Positions 31,916 to 43,013 of a DNA stretch of 64,000 nt are shown one piece after another. The position numbers were made by a program, and so were the translations under genes. Positions within the stretch are counted from its first letter, which is position 1; each line of letters begins with the position of its first letter. A model generated the notes under the pieces. The model saw only the letters and a program-made list of their open reading frames with translations. It was not told the DNA's origin and ran no database searches. The stretch is from Zonotrichia leucophrys gambelii (Eukaryota; Chordata; Aves; Passeriformes; Passerellidae). The stretch spans positions 3,841,501 to 3,905,500 of the forward strand of contig NC_088179.1 of the NCBI RefSeq assembly GCF_028769735.1, written 5' to 3'.

Positions 31916-31998
31916 GCCGCCATTTTCCCGGGCAGGGGCCACATCCGGGGCACGGCAGAACACGCGGCCGCAGGCCGGGGAGAGCGGCGCGCATGCGC
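31916..31998 (-). promoter_or_regulatory. CpG-island promoter of SFT2D3 with YY1 and NRF1 sites
   Basis: Read on the - strand, AAAATGGCGGC (31916-31926) is a consensus YY1 site 49 bp upstream of the ATG. GCGCATGCGC (31989-31998) is a perfect NRF1 palindrome. Together with the high CpG density and lack of a TATA box this is a housekeeping-type promoter. Factor binding is inferred. Confidence 0.6.
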
Positions 31999-32204
31999 CA
32001 GGGACTGTGAGGCGCAGGGCGCGTGCGCGGGGGTCGTGAGGGCTCTGAGGGCTGGGGGAGCTGAGAGGGCGATGGGGGCGAGGCGATCTGTGAGGGCTGT
32101 GGAGACTGCGAGAGCTCTGCGCTGTGAGGGCTGCGTGGGCTGTCTCGGGCTCCCTGAGGGCTGTGTTGGCGCGAAGGGCTATAAGCCTGGGATTAGTCTG
32201 TCAG

Positions 32205-32320
32205 TGATTGACACCCAGCACTAAAAGTGATTGACAGGCGGGATCAGCCCAGGAGATGGATTGTCAGGCGGTACTAAGAGTAGTTGACATGTAGAGGCAT
32301 CCACTCAGAGTGATTGATGG
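32205..32320. promoter_or_regulatory. Cluster of TGATTGACAG-like motifs
   Basis: TGATTGACAC (32205-32214), TGATTGACAG (32228-32237), GGATTGTCAG (32258-32267), TAGTTGACAT (32281-32290) and TGATTGATGG (32311-32320) occur within 116 bp. TGATTGACAG is the composite PBX-MEIS/PREP consensus and TGATTGATGG resembles PBX-HOX sites. The cluster lies about 340-450 bp upstream of the SFT2D3 start. It may be a regulatory element or simply a decayed tandem repeat. Confidence 0.35.
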
Positions 32321-32362
32321 GCAAGGCCAGGGATGATGAGGGGCAGTTCAGCCTCTCAGGGT

Positions 32363-33250
32363 GAGCACAGGCAGGGCCATGGGAGTGCCCTCAGCTGCCC
32401 ACAGACACTGGGGCACCGGAGCAGTGCCCTGTAGCCAGGCTTCTGTGGCTGAAATTGGGATTCCGCCTCCCAAAACTGAACACCCGAGCATTACTCCCAG
32501 ACAAAAGCTGCCAGACTGACAGGTCTCACTGGCCTCGGCTTCCTGGGGATGGCCTCTCAGCTGCCCCACAGACACTGGGGCTTTCCTTCCTTCACAGCCA
32601 GGCACCCAGGGCTGAAGGTGGGATTCCACCTCTCTCGCCCCACACAAGAACTTATCTGTTGCTTGTTAACTGGCCGGATAACTCAAACAGGACATGCTGT
32701 CTTGTATTGAGTTATTTTGGTACCATGGGGTTAAGACTGGTCTGGCATCTGGAAGATAAAGCTGGATATCTGATTGACAGACACCTCACTTTATAAAAGC
32801 TGCACCAAACTTTGACAAAGCAGAAATTTTCTGTACTTTTCCTGGAAATGTGTAGAGTTTCTCCTATGACCAGGCCTGCCTGCTTTGCAGTTACTCCCCT
32901 GAAGGTTAAGTGAAAGGAATCTGTATACATTATCATCATTTCAGTGGTCAGTTACATTTGACTCCTAATCATTGTTTCTTTTGCTAGCTTTAATATAGGT
33001 ACCTTGATATCCTGCACTGTTCTGTGTTATGCTGTAATCTACTAGTAGTACTTTTTAGTACCAAGAATTGCTCCCAGACAGAAGTTGCCAGGACATAGTG
33101 GTCCCACTGGCCTTGACTTCCCTGGGCTGCCTCTCATCTGTACCTGAAACACTGGGGCTGTGAGCTTTCCTGCTGTGGAAATTAGCTGTAATTCCCATCC
33201 AGGAGCCCATGTTGGACATTGGATTTGCACCTCCACAAGTGCAATGTGCT
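32363..33250. repeat. Diverged interspersed repeat, three related copies
   Basis: Similar blocks occur at about 32363-32470, 32490-32640 and 33063-33240. Shared elements are GCTCCCAGACA or ACTCCCAGACA, CACTGGCCT, ACACTGGGGCT and a final GGATTC/TTGCACCTC. They are clearly related by eye but well diverged, with unequal spacing. The repeat family is not recognised. Confidence 0.5.
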
Positions 33251-36145
33251 GGAGTGCTTCTGTGCAGAGACATTGCTCTGCACCACAGTAAACTGACATT
33301 TCAGACTGTGTGAGGCTACATAAGGCTGAGAATTCACCTGCAGAGCACCATGGTTTAAAGGCTGCAAGAGGAGAGTGACTGCCACAATTGCCTTCCAAAT
33401 TCTGGTTACAAGGGGGAAGGTCAGTGAACACTGTCTGTGCTATCACAGGTTCCCAATCGAGACTTATGTTGAAACAATTCCATTTAGCTTTAGACTCTGA
33501 GATTCAGCAAATATTGTGGTAGAAAGCTGAGAAGAAAACTACAATATTGCAACTGAAACTTCAGACCAGCAGTGGTTCAGCAGGCTGGTGCTGTCTCAAC
33601 ATTTAACTTACATCCTGTGAAAAGCAACCACACTCTGGAGTCATGAATTTTCCTGCTCAGCCTCATGTACCATCACATTCTTCCACTCTCCAAAACCCAG
33701 CTTCAAAACTTAACATGTCCAGCAGTGCTTCTCCTACTGTATGTCCTAAAACAAAAAGTAAGCACTGGCCTTCCCTTCCCCCTTGCAGTCTCACAGAGTC
33801 CAGTTACAAAACTAAGAATATTCAGCAGTTCATATCCCAGAAAAGGTTCTAGAGGAGAAAGAGGCTGTGCTGGAATTTTTCTTTTGCAGCCTACAAACTG
33901 CCCAGCAACAGTGAGAGATTCCTTCCCAGCGATATGCAGGATGACATTCTCTCAGTCTCGAGGATTCAGGATCCCCTGCACCAGCTGCTCCCACAATAAT
34001 AGTGCCAGGACAGAGGGTGTGATTTTTACCTGGGCGCTGTCAGCGCTCACAAATCGCACCACACGATGGCGGTGTGCACTTGCAAAAGGAGGAAATTTAC
34101 CTTTTCTAGCTCTAAACCACACAAAATGCAGATCCAAGTTCAAAACGTCACTGCTCTCAAATAAACTGAGTCAGAACAGAAAGATTTCACTGACCTTTCC
34201 CTTCCAAGAACAAACTCCGATTTGCACCACACTCAAAACCAATTCCTCTGTGCTAATAATTTTTTTCTTTCTCATAGAGTGCAGCTACAAACTTGAAAAC
34301 CACGGGCAAAAGTGTAGCTCACAAAAGTGCCAGCTGAGAAAGCTGTTGCTGGCCAAAACCAGTTTTGTCTTGGCTTTGCTGAAGGTCTAGCTGTCTCTGA
34401 GCTAAACTCATTTATAGTGTGTTTTTAAGAACATTTGGGCTTTGATATAATGATGTGTACATGGACACTGAGAAGGTGGGGCTGGGGGAAGAAATGCTCA
34501 AGTCAGCAAAAGATGAAATGGAGATGAACTGAGTAGAAACCCTTGAGTTTGGAAATCAGAAGAAATAAAAGTCAAGAACAACCCTCCAAAGAGCTTCAGG
34601 CAGGTATGTGGGGAGGGTGAGCAGAGCCAGAACTGCTGATTAAAAACCTTCCAGTTGTTTATTCCTCTAATTTGCCCATAGTAATCCCATATTTCCAGCT
34701 CCCCTCCTGCTTCCTAAACCACTCCACTTTGCACCATATCAGTTTGTAATTGCTGTTCCCTATTTAGCAGTCAGTGAATGGAAAACTGGCATGTTGTAAC
34801 TGTGGGGATATTAAATTCTGTTGTTGTGCCATTGGGATTGCAAAGATCAGGAGAACATTGAGGTTCTTGCTGCCTCTCTCTGTGCCTTGACTGACTGATG
34901 GATTTTTACTGTTTTTGATTTCCCCTTTTCCTATTGTACTGTCCCTCCCCACCTCAGAGAGCTGGAACAGGGAATGCTGAAGGTTTTAATAAGGCTGATT
35001 CCACCAGTGTTAATCTCCATGTTTGGGATAAACACAGAGTGGTAGTTACTAAGTCAGCAGCCTTGGGATGCTTTCCAAAGCAGAGTTGGAGCGTTTCACC
35101 TTTGGATATTTGCCCTGAAGCTACCCTGAGACTGGGTTTAGGAACAAAATAGAGGCAAAGGCACAAAGGCCACCTGACAGCAATGAGGATTTCACCACAG
35201 GGAGGGTCACTGCCATCCAGGACCATCTGAAACCCAAAGGTTTATTGCATGTGCTGCAGCTGAATGGAGGGCAGGGGGCGTTTGGGATGAAAACAGGGCA
35301 GAAAAGGCTCGACTGAGGCATTCATTAGTTGTCCTGCTCTGTTTCCTGTGGGATGCTCTTGTCACAAGGAAGGCTGGCCTAAGGGGCAGGAGAGATGCTA
35401 AAGCAGGTTAAAAAAAAACCAAAAAACAAGTCCTAAAAACAAGGATTCAAATGAAGGCTCAAAGCTTGCAACTTTTTAAAAATAAATACAATATTTGCCT
35501 AAAAACATTGACAAAAAATTTAGAATAACAACATAAAATTGAGGTGGCTATCTGATGTTAGGATATTGGGGGATGGAGGAGGAAGAGGATGTGAACACAG
35601 ACAATAAAAGGTGATGAGAAAATGTGGATGTTACCAGCAAAACCCAGAGGTAACAGCAGCCCCAGCAATGCCTGGGGGCAAAGGGGATGTCTGGCCCTTG
35701 GGACTGGGTGTTCAGAAATCTTCATGACCAGTCTGAAAAGTGACTTGAAGATCTGAATTTGAAGGAAAGGAGAAGGAATTTTGTGAGGGTTTGGCTGCCA
35801 GGTCTGGTTTTTCCGTGACAGAAGGGTGCTTCACTTCGCTCCTTGAATTCTGCACTCCTTAAGCTGCTGCCTAATCCTTGGCAGTGGAGAAAGAGGAGCA
35901 GACAGAGCTTAAACTTGTCATCACCCCAGGCAGGTTTTGGTCAGTGGGCTTCCCAAAGGCTGAGTGTGCTTCCCAGCCTTCCTATTCCTCTGATCCATGG
36001 AAAACAAGGAGGGGGGAATCCTACCAAAAGCTTGTTTAAAAACTTATTTACATTACAAGCTTTTTACTATATTTATGTGAAAAAATGTAGTATTTTACAG
36101 CCAATGGGAATTCTGTCCCAGAGCTACAGGAAAATAGGCTTTTCC
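33251..36145. other. Intergenic region between SFT2D3 and FBXL12-like gene
   Basis: No gene was recognised. A 241-codon open frame with an ATG at 33665 runs to 34390 on + but matches no family and lies in base composition like its surroundings, so it is not called. Two polypurine/poly-A interruptions occur near 35410. Otherwise nothing supportable. Confidence 0.6.
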
Positions 36146-36171
36146 AAAAAAAAAAAAAAAAAAAAAAAAAA
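36146..36171. repeat. Poly-A tract (26 A on +)
   Basis: Uninterrupted run of 26 A, which is poly-T in the sense of the FBXL12-like transcript, 39 bp after that gene's stop codon. Likely unstable in length. Confidence 0.95.
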
Positions 36172-36209
36172 GGAAGCGCTCTTCAGGTGTACTAAGGAAC
36201 TTCAGGTGG

Positions 36210-37412
36210 TCACAGAGTGTGAGATATGGTGCAATGTGGAAAATTCTCCTGAATTTTACCGAGGAGTTCATCTTCAAAGCAAGTTCCACCTAATTTGAGG
36301 TGGTTCAGGCGAGGCAGCACTTGCAGCAAAGCGATAACAGTACCAAGGGAGACCAAATCATAGAGGTCAAGGCACAGCGTCTCCAGGTGCTCCAGGGTCA
36401 CGATAGCCACCAGCCCCCTGTTTGTCAGGAAGTAGGCGTTGCTGATTTCCAGGTAGCGGAGCTGCTTCATGTGCCGCCCGATGAACACCATGGCAGCATC
36501 GCCAATGATGCAGTGCCGCAGGGTCAGGCGTTCCAGCTCCTCCAGGTGCGGAGCTGCCGCTTGGATCCCCATGTCAGTGACGCCGTACGTGCCGCAAAGG
36601 CTCAGCGTCTTCAAGTGGTTCTGTGAGGAAATGTTAAGAAGATGATGGTCAGAAAAGGTGGGAATGCTGTGGATAGCGAGGTGTTGTACCTGTGGCGGCG
36701 GCACCGAAGGGGACACGCAGAACCAGGCGTCGGGGATGTCGCAGAGGCTCAGCTCCAGCGTGGTGACAGAGGCGGGCATGCTCTCGTACGGGACATGGCG
36801 GAGGTCGGTCTCGGTCAGGCACAGCCGATGGAGCCGGGGGCAGCGCTCCCGAAGGGCAGCCAGCAGTGCCGGCGAGAGGAGCCGCTGCTTGCCGCCGGAG
36901 CGAGGCGCGCCCCGCATCCGCAGCGTGCTCAGGCTGTCGGGGAGGCGGTGCCGCACCAGGTGCCACAGCGTGCGGCGGCTGATCTGCGGGAGAGAGACAG
37001 GGCCCGGCTCCAGGCACGGCTGGGGAAGGGCACCCCGCCCCTCAGCTCCTGCCCGCAGCAGGGTAATCTCACCCCGCAGTCAGTGTCAGCGCACAGTGGG
37101 GTGATGTCGCCTCCCCCATCCCTCCCGCCCACCGCGGCTGTCTCCCCGCCCCGGTCCCGGTGCGGACGGGCGGCCCGTACCCGGTGAGGGCTCAGATCCA
37201 CATGTGTCCAGACCGCTCGGTCCTGCGCCAGCTGCTGCCACCGCCGGCACACCCTGCGGGAGGCGATGGCCGTCAGCGCCGCGGCGGGCAGGCGGCAGCC
37301 GCCGCTCCCGCCCGGCCACACCCTACCTGGCCGCTCGCAGCCGGTCCCGCAGCGGCAGCAGCGCCAGCACCTGCACCAGCACCGAGTCGGGCAGGGCCGG
37401 CCGCGCCGCCAT
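36210..37412 (-). CDS. F-box and leucine-rich-repeat protein, FBXL12-like
   Basis: Three exons on the - strand: 37327-37412 (ATG), 37181-37253 and 36210-36983 (stop). Both introns are GT-AG and the phases match, giving 310 residues. Residues 1-50 form an F-box (ALPDSVLVQVLALLPLRDRL, VCRRWQQLA, VWTHVDLS). Degenerate leucine-rich repeats with CPRLHRLCL, TLELSLCDI, LKTLSLCGTYGVTDMG, LERLTL and LETLCLDLYD follow. Layout, length and motifs match FBXL12 (human 326 residues), including ISRRTLWHLVR after the F-box. F-box proteins bind SKP1 and bring substrates to SCF ubiquitin ligases; FBXL12 acts on CDK inhibitors and ALDH3 among others. Human FBXL12 is on chromosome 19, not in either syntenic block here, so this may be an avian paralogue; orthology is not settled. 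Confidence 0.88.
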
Positions 37413-37480
37413 CGCGGCCGTTGCTACAACAAAGCCCTCACCAGCCCCGGCCCGGCCCGCGGGCGCGGCCTCGCAGGTAC
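37254..37480 (-). promoter_or_regulatory. CpG-rich start of the FBXL12-like gene
   Basis: Very CpG-dense DNA covers exon 1 and the DNA around the ATG (TGGCGGCG context), with no TATA box. Consistent with a housekeeping promoter; the transcription start is not determinable here. Confidence 0.45.
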
Positions 37481-40400
37481 CGGTAGGCCCCGGTGCTCCG
37501 CTGGGCTCGGGACCTCCCTGTTTAACCCCCTTCTTACCGACAGCCCCTCCCGGTGCCGCCTCGCTCCTCCGCATTGAGCCCCGGTGTCTCATCCAGCCTC
37601 GCCCATCCCACTTGTGCCACTTGTTCCCGTGTCCCCTGCCCGGTGCCTCTTGTCCCGTTACCCCCCGCCACCCCATCTCCAGTGCTTCTTCTTTCCTGGC
37701 ACTGCCCCTCTTGGTGTCTCTCGGAGAAGTGGCTTAGCACTGACCATTCCTGGCCCACTCACTCTCCCTGACCTGTTGTTTCTAATGTTCACATGGCACC
37801 AGCTCACATCATTTCCTCTCTGGATGCCCAGCATGCCATTACAGGATGGGAACAGCTGTCCCGAGTCTCAAAGAGCCTGGAATATCTGCAGTGCATAGTT
37901 GCAACTCCGAAAGAAGAGAATACAAAGTAATACATTCAACTCTGACCTCAGGAGGATGCTTGAGCAGGTAAAATATTCTGTCCCTACCTCTGCAAGCTTC
38001 ATTGTCCTCTAGAATATGACACATTTCACCAGAGAGCACTTTGGAGTTGTTGCTTGTTTTCTTTCCCTCTCACCCTGTGAACACACACTGTTGTATTTTC
38101 TCTTTATTTGGACACCCCATGGCCTTCACCAGTGCACTTCACACTGATGCCAACCTCCTTGCCCCAGTGTCCCCAGACACACACTTGTCTCTCTTTTGTA
38201 GCCCATACTCAGTGCTTTTTGCCCACAACTAATGGTCTCTGAGCAGAGATCTTGTCCTGCTGTCCAGAAGTAGTTTTTCTCCATTTGGTGGCAGATTTCT
38301 GTCATCTTTTTTCACATCCATTGGGTAGATGGAACAGGAAGGGAGAAGCCTGAGGAGACTTCTCTGAAAGTCTGACCAGCAAATGAGCTGCTTCTATACA
38401 GATGCAAACAGGATCTTCCCTGGTGGGAGGAGGCTCTGGCCATGCACTTATAGTGGCAGCAGCAGCAATTGCCACACTTGTCCCTGTACTTTCATGGCTT
38501 TGGTGACACCCTGGTCACCCTGAGGAGGTAAATCTACAGAGGCATCAGGGCAGAATGCGTGTAAGATCTGTGTCAGTCAAGTACAGGTTGCTGAGCTCTG
38601 GCAAGTGAGCCAGGACTGCTGCTGAAGCCACCAAGGTACAGCTGAAGGCTGTTCTCACCAGGAAGCCTTGGAGTCTGAAGTTCAGTTGTGACAGAAAGCA
38701 AACTGAACTCCTTCCCCTTGGGACTGTGCTGGGATCTACTGCTGCAGTTCAGCAGGGTGTTGGTTTTGCACAGCCTGGATTTGGTAGCCAGGGGGCCACA
38801 GAGGTGGCTCCTGTGAGAAGCTGCTGGAAGCTTCCACCGTGTCTGGCAGAGCCAGTCCCTGAGGGCTCTGAGGATGGACGTGCTGCTGGCCAGGGCTGTG
38901 TCCCTCAGCCTGACCTGCCAGACACACCTTGGTGGGTCGGAGAAAGAATTTTATAGAGACAATAAACAACCTTGAGACTGAGAATAGAGGAGTTCTGACT
39001 CCTTCTTCAACTGCCAGGCTGGAGAAAGAGACTTTCTAAGGCATCTTGGGGTCACTCTGACCAGTAAAATCCCAAGAGGCAGAGGTGGGCACACCCAGGG
39101 GACAAAGTGTAGCAAAAACTGGCAGGAGCCTCGGGGGTCTGGGCAGACATCAGACATGAGGTGTGGGGTTAAAGGGCACTGAAAAACCCAAAGCAGCGGC
39201 AGAAAAGAGCCGGGCTGGGCAGCAGGAAAAAAAGACAAGTTATTTTATTCTTGTCCAGATTTAAGGCAAGCACAGAGTGTGTCATGACATGTTCTTGTGT
39301 GTCTATGGCCTCAGCAGTCTCCAGTACTAATTACATGGGACTGGTGCTTACCATGGGCTGTTCTTTTCTCCTTTCTTTCTCTAAAGCTTGGCACCAATTT
39401 TCACTCTATTTTAACAGATTTATTGACATAAGTGATTTTTACTGAATCCTTCAAAAAAGAAATAGATTACCAAAACAAGCTTTAAGGTTCTTAGAAGAGT
39501 GGCTGCATATGATGCCCAAAAGATAGGCTGGAAATAAATCCCCACAGACCAATGTCTATAGAGCAGGTGTTTATTTATTTATTTTTAGTAATAAAATTAA
39601 ATAAAACTACCATTTTTCATTAGTATTATATATATCATTACTATTTTTCATTAGACTATACTTATCTAAGCTATCCACCTGTTGAGGTTTTTTTTCCTTT
39701 TCTTTTTTTTTTCTATTCAGCATTAAGCAACTAGTTAACCATATACCAGCCATTACATTGTATAAAAATTGATTTATATCAGTTTACTAGGTATAAAAGT
39801 TATGATTCAGGTTATATAGGTATAAAAAGCTATGATTTGGGTTATGTAGGTATCAGGTTATTTAGATATATAAAAAGTCATTATTTAGGTTATATTGATA
39901 CCAGGTTATATAGCTGTATATATTATAAGTTATATATTGATATAACTTAAGTTATATAAGCACTTTGTAATTTTGGTCTAAGTTATAGAGTCTATACAAC
40001 TAATAATAGTTATATAGTTTATATTTCCTTAGAACTCAGGATCAGGATTTACAGCTCTGACAGATTTTCAATGGCAGAATGATTGTTGTGTCCTATTAAT
40101 CCTGCCATCTAAGTCCTTCTCCAGGGAGAAACAGGGAGGTGGCAGCATTAAGCGCCCAACAGCCCAATTTGAGCTGCTTTTTGGCTGGTACTGCAGCAGA
40201 AATGTAGCAGCAATGCTCTTGTGCTCCCTGATTTTCATGGGATTTTGAGCTCCTGCTTCACATCCAGCCTTTGGCAAAGAATGGGGCCCACCCAGCAGGG
40301 CTGGGTCTGCAGTCAGTGCCCTGCCCCAGTGTGTGGGGTCATTCCTTCTCTTCCTGGGGTGTTCTGACTGGTTCCTCCTGGCCTCTTTTACTGCTCTGTG

Positions 40401-40735
40401 GGCTCTCCAGCTGTGAGAGAAATCTGCTCCCTGAGCACCCTTAGTAACAGAAATATAAAGTTTTTCCCAGTCCCTCTAACTTTATGCTTTCAACTAAGCA
40501 TGGCTCTGTGATTTCAGCAGCAGTGCCTCTGCAAGGACACAGTCCTTGGGGAGGCTCCCAGATTTCATCAGTCTCGCACTGGCTGCCCCACAGGATCAGT
40601 TAGACATGAAGCACTAAGTTTTACAAAGTGTAGAAACGGGTGGTCCTCAATCCCTCATTCCCTGGATTTCCACTGCTTTTGAGATATCAAAGAAATGAAA
40701 TGAAAGTTTAGAAACCAAGAAAACTGGTCCCAGTT
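37481..40735. other. Intergenic region with AT-rich tract and possible LTR remnant
   Basis: No coding gene recognised. Around 38950-39010 the string GACAATAAACAACCTTGAGAC followed by GAGTTCTGACTCCTTCTTC resembles the R/U5 end of an avian LTR, but borders cannot be set. From about 39,560 to 40,020 the DNA is extremely AT-rich with repeated GGTTATATAGGTATAAAA-type units. Confidence 0.5.
39560..40022. repeat. AT-rich decayed tandem tract
   Basis: Recurring strings GTATAAAA, GGTTATAT and GTTATATAG, plus TTTATTTATTTATTTTTAG at the left end, make this a low-complexity tract with traces of a 35-45 bp period. A decayed minisatellite or an old AT-rich element. Confidence 0.6.
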
Positions 40736-40769
40736 CTCTATAGAATGGCTGACACCAGAAGATGATGCT

Positions 40770-40965
40770 GCAGCCTCAGGGACCTCAACCGGCTGGAGAA
40801 ATGGGCTGATGGAACCTCCTGAAGTTCAACCAGGGGCTGAGCAGAGTCCTCTCCCTGGGGAGGTTCAGCCCCAGGCCCCAGCACATGGCATGGAAACCAG
40901 CAGGGACCGCCTGGAAGGGATCTGGGCACACACTGAGGTGTGCAGCCCACTGCCAGGTGGGCTGT
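40770..40965 (+). mobile_element. Decayed CR1 LINE fragment
   Basis: Translation of GACCTCAACCGGCTGGAGAA onward gives DLNRLEKWADG, matching the conserved CR1 ORF2 segment D-L-D-.-L-E-K-W-A that follows the reverse transcriptase core; a few codons later the frame is broken. Non-functional fossil. Confidence 0.6.
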
Positions 40966-41244
40966 GTGCCACAGGATCTGTCTCTGTGGATGGGGGAGCT
41001 CCTGGGTGTGCCCCTGAGAACCCTGTGATGTCACCAGAGCCAGGATCACTCACCTGCAGTGGGTAACCATAAACAAACTGTAACCCCCAGCGCTGGGCAG
41101 TGCCAGAGCACTCGGGCTGTGACCCACAGCAGCCGAGGAGCTTCTGAGTGCTCTCAGTGACTGAGGAGCTTCTGAGTGCCCCCAGTGGAAGCCAAGCCTT
41201 CGAGTCCTGCCAGCGGCTGAGAGCAATCGAGCCCGGGAGCAGCA

Positions 41245-41613
41245 ATGGCAGAGGTCAGGGAGGAGCCCCCCGCGCCCCGAGCCGTGCGGGTGTGCCGCAT
41301 CTGCGTGGATTTCCTGCAGAGCCCCGCTGCTGCCGTGGAGCCCTGCGGACACGTGTTCTGCCACGCCTGCATCCAGCCCCAGGCCGGGCCCGACGCCGCC
41401 GCCACCTGCCCGACCTGCCAAGGGCCCATCGGGGGCATCCGCGTGCTGCAGGGCCAGGAGAGCCGGGCCGGGCTGGCCCCGCGCCGGCCCCGCCGCCGCC
41501 TCCATCCCTTCGTGGTGCGCTGGCGCCAGCGGCAGCAGCGGCAGCAGCAGCAGAACCAGAACCAGCAGCAGAACCAGAACCAGCAGCAGCAGCAGAACCA
41601 GCAGGAGTAGGCA
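41245..41613 (+). CDS. Small intronless RING-finger protein with Gln/Asn-rich tail
   Basis: A 122-codon frame (41245-41610, stop TAG 41611-41613, final residues NQQE) with an ATG in good context (AGCAATGG). Residues 14-60 form a C3HC4 RING-HC finger: CRIC, then 13 residues, CGH..C..C and, after an Ala/Gly/Pro linker, CPTC. Residues about 80-97 are Arg-rich (RRPRRR and WRQRQQR), and the last 25 are almost pure Gln and Asn (QQQNQNQQQNQNQ). RING-HC fingers usually recruit E2 enzymes, so a ubiquitin ligase role is plausible but inferred. No introns and no clear polyadenylation hexamer nearby suggest a retrocopy or young gene, or one exon of a larger gene. I do not recognise an orthologue. Its position just left of the ESPNL block junction makes expression data valuable. 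Confidence 0.55.
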
Positions 41614-43013
41614 GCTCCCGGAGGTGGCCCGCACTGCACGTTCTCCCATGGGGACAGGGCACCGAGCCCCCCCGGGCTCCAGCAGCATTCCCAGAGAGTG
41701 TCGGAGGAGCTGGGCAGAAACAGCCAGGGCAGGCCTGGCCTCGGGACCACGTGCACCTCCTCCCCTTGATCCCTTTTGATGTGGATCCTCCCTGGCCCCT
41801 CTGAAATGAAAACCAGCATGCTGAGAAGGGCCTCGCCTGGTTTCTTCTGCTCCTTTGCTCATTAGTGCAGGACTGGGGCAGTGGGAGCTGTGGGAGAGGG
41901 AAGGATATGGATGTGGGAACTTGGGGTGGGATAAGGCTGAAGAACTGGTGGAGAGGGGTGAATGTGGTTGTTGGAACTGGAGGAGAGAGGCCATCCTTGG
42001 TTGTTTCTGTGCTGCTTTGCTCATCCTTGTGGGTATGCAGCCACGAAATGGAGAAGGGAAAGGGAAAGGGAAAGGGAAAGGGAAAGGGAAAGGGAAAGAC
42101 TCTCTGAGCAGATCCCAAAGGGGCCAGTGCCTGCTTTCCTGAGGAACAGGGTAAGAAAAGAGGCAGAGATGAAGGTTTAGGGCAGAACCTCCTCTCCTCT
42201 CATGTTCCTGCACACCCTTGCACTGTGGAGAGCTGAAATCCTGGAAGATGCTCTCCTTGCTGGGAGGGACAACCCTGACACAACTCTCTGCCAAAGGACT
42301 TTCAGCACATTCCCCCCTCCTACAGCAAAGTATAACCTGCACTTATCCTCTACTGCTGGTCAGCATGAGCTTATCCTCCCCATGAGAGCTGGGTGTCAGC
42401 CTGCACTGGAGCCAGGGAAGCTCGGGAGGCTGACTCTGTAATGGATCCTCGCCAGCTAATCGGTGTTCATAGGCTTAGATCTGCTGCTTGTTAATTTTAT
42501 TCCAGCCCCTCGATTGAATTTCTCACATGTAAGTGAGCCCCGCGAGTCCATGCTAGCCATATATAATGGATGGTGGTGGAGGGAAAGAACACAAATGTGG
42601 CTGGATGCCAGTAACCGATGCCCAGGCAGCAGATCCCTCTGCTGAGCATCCCCCGCTGCCAGAACCTGCCCTCAGTGCCCTGTGCAAGATGTTTCCTTTG
42701 TCCCCAGCACCTGGCCTGGGGCCATGACCAGCCTCGGCCATTCTCCATTGGTCCCGAGAGGAGGACAAGGCTTGGAGCCAAATCACCAAGCCACGATCTC
42801 CAGGAACGGCGCCAGTTCCACCCACTGAGCCCTGGTGCTGCCACTCGATGCCCCATCAAATATTAATACAATGCTCAATGCCTCTGTGCCCTGCCCCAGC
42901 GCTGCAGGGCTGCCCGACCACTCCATCCTCCCTCCTGCCCCATATCGCTCATTGCTCCCCACACAGGGACTTTGGGGGTGCAGCCTCACCACCTCTGCGT
43001 GCTCCCTGAGCAG
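41614..43013 (+). other. Intergenic region upstream of ESPNL exons
   Basis: Holds the GGGAAA repeat and, at 42557-42566, a TATA-like ATATATAATGG about 450 bp before the first candidate ESPNL exon. Ankyrin-repeat coding exons, expected upstream in ESPNL, were looked for and not found here or further left in the window. Confidence 0.5.
42056..42097 (+). repeat. (GGGAAA)7 hexanucleotide repeat
   Basis: Seven perfect GGGAAA units. Seven G3 tracts with three-base loops satisfy the G-quadruplex rule on the + strand. Confidence 0.95.

Noticed and set aside
30942..31994. Long open frames (over 200 codons) on both strands around SFT2D3
   Set aside because: Only the frame at 31208-31867 shows family similarity; the others are Arg/Pro/Ala-rich translations of a CpG island.
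38930..39010. Possible LTR 3' end with AATAAA
   Set aside because: Similarity to an LTR R/U5 end is only suggestive; no TG...CA borders or target duplication could be found, so it is not called as a mobile element.
41050..42342. 430-codon - strand frame opposite the RING ORF
   Set aside because: Low-complexity Leu/Val and Pro/Phe runs come from reverse translation of the CAG-rich tail and the GGGAAA repeat.
42557..42566. TATA-like ATATATAATGG as a definite ESPNL promoter
   Set aside because: A lone AT-rich motif with no start-site evidence; kept only as a remark in the intergenic entry.
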